Below are positions 1-9,105 of a stretch of DNA of 64,000 bases, in pieces (position 1 is the stretch's first letter; every line of letters begins with the position of its first letter). The stretch comes from Monocercomonoides exilis (taxonomy: Eukaryota; Preaxostyla; Oxymonadida; Polymastigidae). Made by a program: the position numbers and the translations under genes. The stretch covers positions 124,001-188,000 of the forward strand of contig LSRY02000049.1 in the NCBI GenBank assembly GCA_001643675.2, read 5' to 3'. Under the pieces are notes generated by a model. That model worked only from the letters and a program-made list of their open reading frames with translations. It made no database searches and was not told the origin of the DNA.

Positions 1-107
1 TTTTTGGATAGGGTGATTTTTTTATCCGGACATAATTTTTATTTTTAGATAAAAAATAAATATTTTTTTATAAATCGCATGTTGAAATTTTCGAAAAAAT
101 GCAACAA

Positions 108-1705
108 TCAATAGTAAATATAATCCATCAATTCTCTTTTAATAATTTTTCTGGTATTTCTTCGTTCATTATCATCTTCGAAATCATCATCTTTTAAAAT
201 TTGGGATTTCGATAGTTTTCTTTTTTTCGGCTTCTCTTCAGAAAACAAATCTTTTTCAATTTTTTCTTCAGCAGAATCATCAATTTTCTTTTCCTCTTTC
301 ATCTTTTTGTATGCTTTCCATTCATCTAAAAATGCTTGGTCGGATATATTTTTTCCATGGAAATTGAAACGATGGGATTTTTTTTTCAGCTGAACAGAAG
401 GAGTGTCAGGTAACTTCATCAATACGGAATTGGACTGCCCAGACAACACGCCGCTCTTTTCAAATGCAGAGTGAATTGTTGAAGGAAGCAATGCAGTTTT
501 CAAAGCCTGTGGCAAGGCATTTGCAACTGCTTTTCGTCTGAGTGCGATCGAAGAAGATGATGGAACAACATAGTTTGAATTGAAACATCTTTTAAACACA
601 GCAAAAACTCCGCAGTCAAGTGGCTGTGTGAGATGAGTACTGTGTGGAATAAATGTAACAACGTCAATTGATTCATCTGCAAATTTTTGCCATAGATCTG
701 GCTGTGCTCTTGAAGGATGAGAATCCAAGAGAAGCAAGCATCTTTTTTCGTTCATTTCCAGCAATTTTCTTCTTTGGACAATTCCAGGTAGTAGTATCTC
801 TTCAGCATAGCGAGCAAACAATGCATCTGTCATCCATCCATCATTATCTGCCCATGCGTGAAGCTGCGGGCTGAGCAAGACCTTCATTTCTTGTGGAAGT
901 TTTTTAGATGGCCAAAGAACAAGGCTTGGCAAAGAATAACCATCAGCAGCAACTGCAACCACAAGAGTTGAGTTTGGCATGTTGATTGGTGTCTTGGAAA
1001 ACCCGACTGGAACATCTGAAGGATGAACGGCTAGTTGTTTTGTGGTGTCGGAAAGGCGCAAAGAGGATTCGTCGGTGTTGAAGATGAGAGAAGGAGAGTA
1101 TTTGTGAGAATCATGAAGTGATTGCAGAAGAGAGAAGAAAGGTTGAAGAGACTGTTTGTTTGATACCGATAATCGTTGAATATCAACGTTATGAGGAATG
1201 GATGTCTTTAGGTCTGGATTTCGTTTAACGAATGAATACGGAGTTGATTTTGAAATTTTAACTTCTTGATCTTCTTCTTCTCCACTTCGAATTTTTCTAT
1301 CAGTTAGCACTGATTCCATCTTTAATTATTATAAACAGTAAATATTTATTTGAAATAAATAAAAATGCAAACCAATCTTTTTGTTTGAGTTAAAGAATAA
1401 CTCACTCCTGTCATGCTTTCAATTCTGATAACTCCGGTTATCACTTCTTTGTCTTCTTTCGTGAACAGCTCTGGCCGACCAACTTTTCCCACGGTTCTTC
1501 CCTTTTCAACGGCAGTTACAGCTCGGTTTATCGATGAACGAGAGAATTCATTCAGATTAGCAGCGTCGGTAACACGGCATTTTCCGTCAGCAATTATTGT
1601 GGCAATACGTACTAATCGATTTTTAATTTGACGATACTCGAAAGATTTCATCAAATCTCTTAATTTCGTTAGTCCAATTTCTTTTCTTTGTTTCACTGCG
1701 CTCAT
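108..1705 (-). CDS. pogo-like DDE transposase with one intron
   Basis: Transposase that would cut and paste its own element. Exon 1 is 1406-1705 (starting at the MSAVKQ methionine) and exon 2 is 108-1319. They join in phase 0 across an 86-bp intron (GTGAGT at 1405, AAAG at 1320), giving 503 residues. Residues about 5-75 form a psq-like helix-turn-helix followed by a GRPE linker (KVGRPE). The DDE_1-type catalytic domain has aspartates in NTDE (about 183), LLDSH (about 299) and QPLDCG (about 335); the last two are 35 residues apart, a DD35D arrangement. A lysine-rich tail ends the protein. A longer upstream in-frame methionine at 1777 exists but adds only a low-complexity stretch, so I chose the later start. 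Family assignment is firm; the exact subfamily is not. Confidence 0.85.
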
Positions 1706-1825
1706 ACAAATAAAGTAATGGTTATGATCTTTTTTTATTTTTAGAAAAAAATTTTTTTTGAAATGAAAAAAAACCAAAAAAATTTATTGGATTAAATTCT
1801 AACTTAGTAATACCCCTTGCTATGA

Positions 1826-1907
1826 CCTAATCTCCTCAGGGGAGGCACAAATCAGAGATGGAGGAGCTAACCCCCCCATCTCCCCCCCCCCCCCATCAGA
1901 GATTAGG
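1826..1907. repeat. GC-rich hairpin with a long C tract inside transposon copy 1
   Basis: CCTAATCTC at 1826-1834 is repeated inverted as GAGATTAGG at 1899-1907. Between them are a small CTCC..GGAG palindrome and two C runs of about 7 and 13 bases. The segment stands out sharply from the surrounding AT-rich DNA. The minus strand would carry G runs able to form a quadruplex. It lies upstream of the transposase start, between the gene and the right inverted repeat, so it may be a small nested insertion or a regulatory structure. No function can be assigned. Confidence 0.6.
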
Positions 1908-2316
1908 TATAGTAATTTAATCTTAATTTCGAACTGTTGACTTTTCCTTATATATTAAAAATATGATAAAATATCCAAAAAGTGGGAAGAAATAATTCAT
2001 AATTAAAATTTTTGTCCGGATAAAAAAATGTCCGGATAAAAAAACCACCCTAGTTATTTATTTATTTAAAATGTGAATGATTTATTTTTTAATATTGTTA
2101 TAAATAAGTTTCAAAACTTTATTTTGGATTAACTTCTCAATAATATTTGTAATTTCAATCATAATTGTGAATGTTTCATTTCAATGGTTTTTATAGTTTT
2201 GTGAAATTTATAAATTATTATCTTTGTAATATTCAATTGTTTGCTTGCGGATAATATTTATCAATCTTATATTTGCCCAATGAATTAGTGAAACGTGATT
2301 TTTTGTCTTCAAAGAA

Positions 2317-2674
2317 GGCATAAGTGTAAAAAAATACCTCCTTCAGTTTTATGATTTTTTTCATTTCAACAAATTTGAAATAAATAACATAAAAAAGCAA
2401 CACTTTTGGGTGGAGCAGTTTTTTGATTCTTTGACTAAAATTTCTTCAAAAAATTTTTGTGATCAATCCCATAACTGAATTTTCATAATCATCTTTTTAA
2501 CTTTTAATGTTTATTTGCGATAATTGAGAATCAATCTTAACATCAAGTGAAACTGTTTATTTAAAGAAACAAGTTGAGTGTGTAATTTATCATTATTTAT
2601 TTTATTTTTATCTGTTATTCTTTTGATATTTAACTTTCACTAATTTATCAATAACAATTCATAATATTTCGTTG
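2317..2674 (+). repeat. Left 358-bp terminal inverted repeat of the MULE-type element
   Basis: Matches the reverse complement of 5663-6020 at every position I compared. The match stops abruptly after TTTCGTTG at 2674. The outer end GGCATAAGTG abuts the TCAAAGAA target duplication. Confidence 0.92.
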
Positions 2675-3191
2675 TAATTAATTTTTCTCAATGATAACAT
2701 TTATAATAGAATTTTCTATTATTCCAATGCATTCAAATTGTCATTCATCATAAAGAATTCTTTAATTTTTGATTTTTTTTTGAATTGAAATGTTTTCCAT
2801 TTGAAATGAAAGCTATCGTTCTTGTTTTTTTTTATTGATTTTGTTTCATGAGACATAATTGTAAGATAACGATTATTGTTCATTTTGCTTTTGTCGAATT
2901 GTCTCAAATAATAAAAATTGTGAATGAAAATCCAAAAAAGTGTGCAATACTAACGTGATCTGTTTTTTGTGTGTTCGTTTCATAAAAAATGAAAAGAACA
3001 AAAAACTTCAAAAGGAATAAATACAAACGGTACATATTTTTCCATTGTTAACCAAGCTGCTCGAAATACACTTGAAATGCTCTAACAATCCCTATGCGTA
3101 CCCAATTCCACAACATAAAAAATTCTATGGATAAAAAGTCAAATTTTGAATCGGCTCAATAGAAGTTCTCATTTTTTCCTTTTAAAATTAC

Positions 3192-4455
3192 CTATGATTT
3201 CTGAGTTATACATGAACTTAAAGAAGATGAAGATGAAGTGGAAAAAGAAAAAGAAAAAGAAAAAGAAACAGAAGGAGAAGGAGAAGAAAAGGAAGAGGAA
3301 GAAGAAGAAGGAGCAATTGGAGCAGCAGAAGAGGAAGAGGAAGAGATGGAAAACGTATCAACTTCTGTTTTTTCAGAGAGCTGTGATTGAACTGGGAGAT
3401 TTGCATTGGCAAGCATCGAGTCAAAAGACAAGGGAGTTTGCGTGGGTGCTGCTTTGACAGAAAAAACAGGACGAGAAGAAGGAAGCTTAGAAAAGGGAAT
3501 GGAAGCATTATGAACTGAAGAAGAAGAAGAAGATGATGATGATGATGGCGATATTGTTGTTGAAGGACACATCAAAGAACCCATAAAGCGCGAGAAAAAT
3601 TCCTGACGCGGTAGATGCACAGGTGTTGCAGTTGAAGTTACAGCTGTTGGCTTCCCAGTCGATTCTGTATACGCTTCAGAGCAATAAAGAATCTGCATTT
3701 AATTCTGTTTCCTATGCCTCACATCCTCATCATCCTCCACCCCTTCTTCCTTCTTCTTCTTCTTCTTCTTCTATTTATTCTTCTTTATATTCTTCTTTTT
3801 CTTCTCTTTCTCTTTCTCTTTCTCCTTCTCCCCATCACCTCCTGCGCGTGTCGCATCATCTTCATCGCCTGACTTGTCTGATTGACAGCTGTTATGAATG
3901 TGAATAAAACAATCACAAAAACAAGGGCAAGAACAAGAGCAATGTGGAGAACAACAAAAAGGGAGGTGGAAGATCTGAAGGGGTTGTTGTGGGTTTGGTG
4001 GTGAGTGGATGGAAGGAGAGAAGAATTCACTATTGAAGTAGAAGTGTAAGAGGAGGAGGAGGAAGAATAAAAAGAAGAAGAAATTGTGGTGGTCTTGACA
4101 AACAAACGTCCAATAAAGAAGAATTTTGTTGTTGAATGACATGATTATTTCGAACACAAATGTTCTCGGGTTTAATCCTCCGCTTTTCACACATTTGAAT
4201 AAGCTCATCTGTTTTTTTTTTTCGTTGTTTCTTCTTTCTTTGTTATTTCTCTCAAAGCACTCTCCTTCTTCTTCACATTCATAAACCTTGTTAATAAGAC
4301 TTGCAGTTTCAACAAGTTGTATCTTTTCATCTTGTGGAAGTTTCAATCGAGTTCTGTGCAGGTCTTGAAACAGACACCTTCCTGTTCCAATCCATCAGTC
4401 AAATTGGATGGCTGATGAAGAGCATCAAATACATCAAGCTCGATGTGTCTGGTTG
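3192..4455 (-). pseudogene. Mosaic of serine-rich and membrane-segment coding remnants in the MULE interior
   Basis: Several minus-strand open stretches lie in different frames. One begins at about 4455 and reads through VFDALHQPSNLTDGL, then shifts frame near 4350 into LKLPQDEKIQLVETASL. Another (3785-4105) has a serine-rich stretch followed by a strongly hydrophobic run (LFVVLHIALVLALVFVIVLF), compatible with a membrane segment, and a basic tail. The last (3192-3698) is dominated by poly-Ser and FS repeats. The pieces cannot be joined into one frame without several shifts, so I treat them as captured or decayed gene fragments rather than a working gene. They lie downstream of the beta-helix fragment at 4931-5400 on the same strand and may come from the same or related surface proteins. 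Frame choice in the serine-coding tracts is uncertain. Confidence 0.4.
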
Positions 4456-4930
4456 ACATCTAAGATAAAAAAGAAGATGAATGAAAAGAAGATGATTAGT
4501 AGGAGGATGATATTGAAGATGAGAAATGGGAAAAGATAATTTTGTCTGTTAAATAAAAGCCAGATAATGCGATATGCTGAGTGTGTTGATAAGAGGAAAG
4601 ATGATCAATTTGAAAGAAGCGAACGAATAATCAGATTCAATATGAGGTGAAAAAGCATATTGATCGCATGAGAATGCGTTGATGTGTTGCTTCGCTTAGA
4701 TGATGAAAACCATGCAATGAGTATCGAGAAAAGAACAGGAAAAAGTTGTGGAGAATTGAAAAAAAATGATTCAGCAAATGAATTCAAATAATGTGTATTA
4801 GATGAAGATACAAAAAATAAAGTTGATACACAGCATACAGTGATTTTCGTGACAGCTTTTCTGAACGGAAGTGTTTGAGAATGAACAAATATTTGGGTGA
4901 GTAGGATGAGGGAGGCATCTTGTGTATCTG

Positions 4931-5400
4931 TCATGAGAAAAGAACAAATTCTATTATTTCACATGGACCAAGTTGTGTTGTTCCGCAGAGATCGGTGTTT
5001 GTCCCATTATTTGACACGATTTTGAATGTTGTAATGAGAGGGAGCCAGTCATTGAGCACATCGCAACCAGCTTGTCCATTATTCCACACTCTTTTTGATG
5101 GGGTTGTTGAACCACAATTTTCAAATGGAGATTGAATGATGCTGCTGCCATTGAAGAACACATCATTTCCTCTTCCATTGGTTGCAGTATTACCATCAAA
5201 GAAACAAAATGTGATGAATTTTACTCCATTCATCCAAGAATAAGAAGAAAGAAAAAAATGGCTGCACCTCCAAAAGATGCGGAAGCAGTCAGTTTGTTAT
5301 TGATGAACTTGCATTCATTGATTGAAAACTGAATTAACTTTGCAGAGGAAAGATTTTGAAATGAAAAACCAGAAGAATCACACAAATATTAAAAAAGTAT
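4931..5400 (-). pseudogene. Fragment of a beta-helix 'polymorphic membrane protein'-like surface protein
   Basis: Two minus-strand frames show the repeat style of right-handed beta-helix surface proteins. The upstream part (about 5400-5260) contains FSINECKFINNK and then GGAAIF. The downstream part (4931-5233) contains FFDGNTATNGRGNDVFFN and a CGTTQLGPC motif. The frame shifts by one in a T-rich homopolymer at about 5250-5266, so as sequenced it is not one open frame. No signal peptide or complete C-terminus is seen. It lies inside the MULE-type element and is best read as captured surface-gene sequence. Large families of such proteins are known from oxymonads and some other protists; that link is inference from motif style only. 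Confidence 0.55.
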
Positions 5401-5662
5401 TAACTTTTTGTTAACATAAACTGTCAGTTTGACAGAAAACTGCAGATTCCAAAATGCCATCCAGTTCCACACTAATCAATAATTTTTCAACTTTCCACTT
5501 TGTTTTCTAAGAATATCCAAACAGAATTTGACTGTGGATAACCAAAACAAATAGCTTTTCCATATAAATATGAGTAACTTGCGAAATTAGATTTTCGGAT
5601 ATCTGCATCTCACGAATTATTTACAATAAATAGATTTGCATTTGGTAAATAAAAACTTATTT

Positions 5663-6020
5663 CAACGAAATATTATGAATTGTTATTGATAAATTAGTGA
5701 AAGTTAAATATCAAAAGAATAACAGATAAAAATAAAATAAATAATGATAAATTACACACTCAACTTGTTTCTTTAAATAAACAGTTTCACTTGATGTTAA
5801 GATTGATTCTCAATTATCGCAAATAAACATTAAAAGTTAAAAAGATGATTATGAAAATTCAGTTATGGGATTGATCACAAAAATTTTTTGAAGAAATTTT
5901 AGTCAAAGAATCAAAAAACTGCTCCACCCAAAAGTGTTGCTTTTTTATGTTATTTATTTCAAATTTGTTGAAATGAAAAAAATCATAAAACTGAAGGAGG
6001 TATTTTTTTACACTTATGCC
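5663..6020 (-). repeat. Right 358-bp terminal inverted repeat of the MULE-type element
   Basis: Reverse complement of 2317-2674, same length. The outer end CACTTATGCC is followed directly by the second TCAAAGAA copy at 6021-6028. Confidence 0.92.
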
Positions 6021-6028
6021 TCAAAGAA

Positions 6029-6893
6029 ATCTTTTTTTCCTCAATATATGTTAAAGCATAATTGCCATTGCTTATAAGTGATTAATAAGTTGCAGTTTTT
6101 TCAATAATGCACACAATCATATTACAGTTTCTGTTCATTTTTGTTCATTACACTTGTTTTAGCAAACTCTTTTCAATTTCATTTTTGATTCATTTTTCAC
6201 TTTTTCAACAAAAATAGAACGTTGTAGCCACTAGGGATAAAAATAAATAATATAGTTATTTTTATTGAATTTTCATATTTTGCTGATCATGAAAAAATCC
6301 AACGGAAACATGTTGAACAAGTATTTAAGTGATTAAGAGAATTTTCATGAGTCGAATGATAAACTGTAACATTGTTTCAATGTCAATATATTGCATACAC
6401 TGGTACTGTGTTTTTTAAAAAATTTAGAGTCATTCTTTGGCGTTTTATCATTACAACAAATCTTAAAATAATTTATAACATTTTAATTTTTTGTTTGAAT
6501 AAGAAAATAATCGTAAAGTTAAAAATAGAAAAAACTTTTTGCAAAGTCCAATAATAAATAAATAACAGACTAATTATTGTTTTGAACGTAAATTATTTTA
6601 AATAACAGCTTGATTGAAAAAAAATTCAAATCATATAAAAAGAATTATTCTATCTGAATAAAACATATTGAAATAAGAGAACAAAAAATGCAAAATGTCA
6701 ATTCATTTGACATTAAAGTTTTCGAGGAGAATTCCTAAATTATTTATTCAACAATTACAGTTCAATTTATCCCTGGTGAAAAACACTGAGAAAGAAAAAG
6801 AGTTGAGAAAAATCAATCAAATATGTCACAAATAAAACATTGAAAATATAAGATTAAAACTTTTTAAGCATTATAAATTTTGTGAAATCAAAA
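6029..6893. other. Non-coding AT-rich stretch
   Basis: No supported gene. The only open frame (about 6372-6554) is short and has the composition of random AT-rich DNA. No repeats beyond homopolymers were noticed. Confidence 0.6.
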
Positions 6894-6895
6894 TA

Positions 6896-7322
6896 CAGTG
6901 AAGTTCGGTTATAATCACATTCGATTTTGCACGATTTTTTGTGATTATAACCGAACTTGATTATAACCGAAACTGTTTTTTCATTGAAAATTTTAACAGA
7001 AATAATTTTTTATAATGAAAAAAAAGTATTTTCAATATTTATTGAAATCCACACATTTGTTTCAATTTTTCAATTTTCAATGATTCAATGTTCTTTATTG
7101 TTAATAATAAAGCAAAAAATAACAACTTTCATTTTTTCAAAAATTTCAAAATAGACAGAAAAATACCCATTATTTTTTAAAAATTGTGATTATTCGCGAT
7201 TTTGGTGTGATTATAACCGATGAAATTTCACTGGAAAAATGCTATATATTTTGATGCGAGAAAAAAATGTGATTATTCGCGGTCTTGATTACAACCGAGG
7301 TGATTATAACCGAGCTTCACTG
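6896..7322. mobile_element. MITE with TA target duplication (427 bp)
   Basis: The element starts CAGTGAAGTTCGG and ends with the inverted form (CCGAGCTTCACTG at 7310-7322); the inverted repeats extend about 24 bp with one or two mismatches. TA dinucleotides flank it at 6894-6895 and 7323-7324. Near both ends the motif GTGATTATAACCGA and the variant GTGATTATTCGCG recur in several copies and orientations, which look like multiple transposase-binding sites. There is no coding capacity. Its ends differ from both pogo/Tc1-type copies in this window, so it must depend on another transposase family member. Confidence 0.85.
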
Positions 7323-7857
7323 TAATTCACAATATAATAAATAAATTTAACTCAAACATAAAAGAACAAATAAGCGACATTTCCAACGAATATTAATAAA
7401 TAGAGCAATTTCTCATAAAAAAGCATAAGAAATAACTATTACAAACACCTTTCAAGGAAGATGCAGAACCTTCTATTTGTTTTTCACATATAAAAGGGTT
7501 AGATCAGAAAATGAAAATGGAAAATACAATTTTGAATATTTCGAATCATTAAAAATTATATGAATCTTTGAACTTTGATTAAAAAGCAAGCACTCAGATA
7601 TTTTTTTGATTTGTTATTTTATCCTTTTTTCCTTTAAAATCGAAAATGTTCATTTCCGAACTAGTTTCAAAAAACCAAATTTTCAGAAGTTATAAAAAAT
7701 GGAGTAAAATATAATACTCAAACAAACTTGTTTTTCGCATTTTCGAGGTTGGTAAACTTCTCTGAAAAGCAAAAATATATTTTTTCTAAAAATTCAACTG
7801 CTCACTTGGATCGGGTTTTGCACTTGGATCGGGTAAAGCACTCACTGTAGTGGGAAA

Positions 7858-7881
7858 AATAATAATAATAATAACAATAAC

Positions 7882-7973
<92 letters not shown>
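7858..7973. repeat. AAT/ATT trinucleotide microsatellite
   Basis: About 38 units of AAT with two ACA interruptions near the start. It can be read as poly-Ile in one frame, but there is no supporting gene context. Confidence 0.95.
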
Positions 7974-7974
<1 letters not shown>

Positions 7975-8770
7975 CATTATAAAACAGTTTCCTTGATATT
8001 TTGTTTCATTCAATTTGGAACACATTAAATAGAAATTTGTCAATCAATTTGTTATTTTCCATTTTCCAACAGTGCAGTACTGTTCTCATTTAAATTTTTC
8101 GAATAAATAAAGATTCAAGGAAATATTTATCAGTGTCATGATTTTTGTTCCAATTGAATTGATTTTTTAAGTTGTTAAACAAAGGAAGATTTGAAATTCA
8201 TATTATCATTTTCATCTATCTTTGATATGTATCTATTGACTGATGAGCAGAAATCAACAGTTTCATCCTGAATATACTCGGTGAACAGGATACACTTTTC
8301 TTGTATCAAATGTGGGGGAAAATACGGACTTTCAAGCTTTTTTTGCACAATGCATGAAAAAATTGTTTCACTTATAACATTATTAAATTTAATCAGATTT
8401 CAAAATAAATTTGATTTTCATATCCGTAACCAGGCATAGTTGAAATCAAAACATAAAGTTTTTCAATATTTCACGAATGTGAAAAAATGAATCCATTTTT
8501 ATTGTGTTTTTTGAAATAAGATAGTCAATGAAAAGTTCATAATTCTTCAATGAAAATGCCTGGAGTCAAATATTTTGTCCCATGTGGATAATTTTTATCG
8601 TTTTTTTACAAGTTCCTTTTATTTCATTTTCAAATTATTTATTGTGCAAAAAATACAAAATATCGAAAAAAATACCGGGAAAGACGTTTTCTTAATAACT
8701 GCCAGAGAAAATATACTGATAATATTTTTTTTATTAACCTTGTCTCAACTGACTCGTTTGATATGATAGT

Positions 8771-8894
8771 CTTTCATTTCCGCTTTATTTGTTCATGGAA
8801 TATAATTATAAAAATCAAGAAGAAATGCGAAAACTTTTTTCTCTGAGAATTATATAATAATTATATTTCATAAACAAATAAGGCGAAAATGAAA
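8771..8894. repeat. Short imperfect inverted repeat, possible tiny MITE
   Basis: The arm at 8771-8810 (starts CTTTCATTTCCGC) pairs imperfectly with the arm at about 8853-8894 (ends GGCGAAAATGAAAG), around a loop of about 45 bp. No target duplication was clearly identified. Confidence 0.5.
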
Positions 8895-9105
8895 GTCTTT
8901 CATGTCAAATGAGTAAAGGAAGATAAATGTGATTGTTTTTGAAATCATATTTTTTTGTGGGTATGGATAATTTTCTTATTCGCAGTTTCTCAAAAAAGTG
9001 TTTTTTAAAAAGCGTAATATGCTTTCCAATTTTTGTCTTTCAATTACATGTTATCACAGAAAAACAGAGAAAAGTGGATTTATGGTTTAAACAATAACAT
9101 TTATA

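Larger units (their letters stand above)
11..2050 (-). mobile_element. pogo/Tc1-type DNA transposon (copy 1, apparently intact)
   Basis: A 2.04-kb element bounded by TA dinucleotides at 9-10 and 2051-2052, the target duplication typical of Tc1/mariner/pogo transposons. The ends are inverted repeats of about 24 bp: the left begins GGGTG and continues with a TTTATCCGGACAT core at about 22-34, and the right end is its reverse complement with one mismatch. The right end carries a second tandem copy of the TCCGGATAAAAAAA motif at about 2016-2042, probably an extra transposase-binding site. The element encodes one two-exon transposase on the minus strand with no premature stop. Intact ends, intact coding frame and TA flanks suggest recent activity; that last point is inference. 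Confidence 0.88.
2317..6020. mobile_element. Mutator-like (MULE-type) non-autonomous element with long inverted repeats
   Basis: A 3,704-bp element with 358-bp inverted repeats at 2317-2674 and 5663-6020. By eye the two arms are identical over their whole length and start with GGCATAAGTG. It is flanked by a perfect 8-bp direct repeat, TCAAAGAA, at 2309-2316 and 6021-6028. Long terminal inverted repeats with 8-9 bp target duplications are the signature of Mutator-like elements. No transposase is seen in the 3-kb interior. Instead the minus strand holds fragments of a beta-helix surface-type protein and serine-rich pieces, which makes it look like a Pack-MULE (a MULE carrying host gene fragments). 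Identical arms imply recent movement. A Polinton was considered, but there is no polymerase or integrase and the duplication is 8 bp rather than 6 bp. Confidence 0.85.
7325..9103. other. Non-coding AT-rich stretch between the MITE and transposon copy 2
   Basis: Contains the AAT microsatellite and a short inverted repeat, listed separately. Otherwise only short open frames of random character are present. Confidence 0.6.

Noticed and set aside
2317-6020. Polinton/Maverick or virus-like element, suggested by the long inverted repeats
   Set aside because: Only 3.7 kb long, with no polymerase, integrase, protease or capsid genes, and an 8-bp rather than 6-bp target duplication.
7786-8043. Poly-isoleucine open frame
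   Set aside because: Translation of the AAT microsatellite without any supporting gene context.
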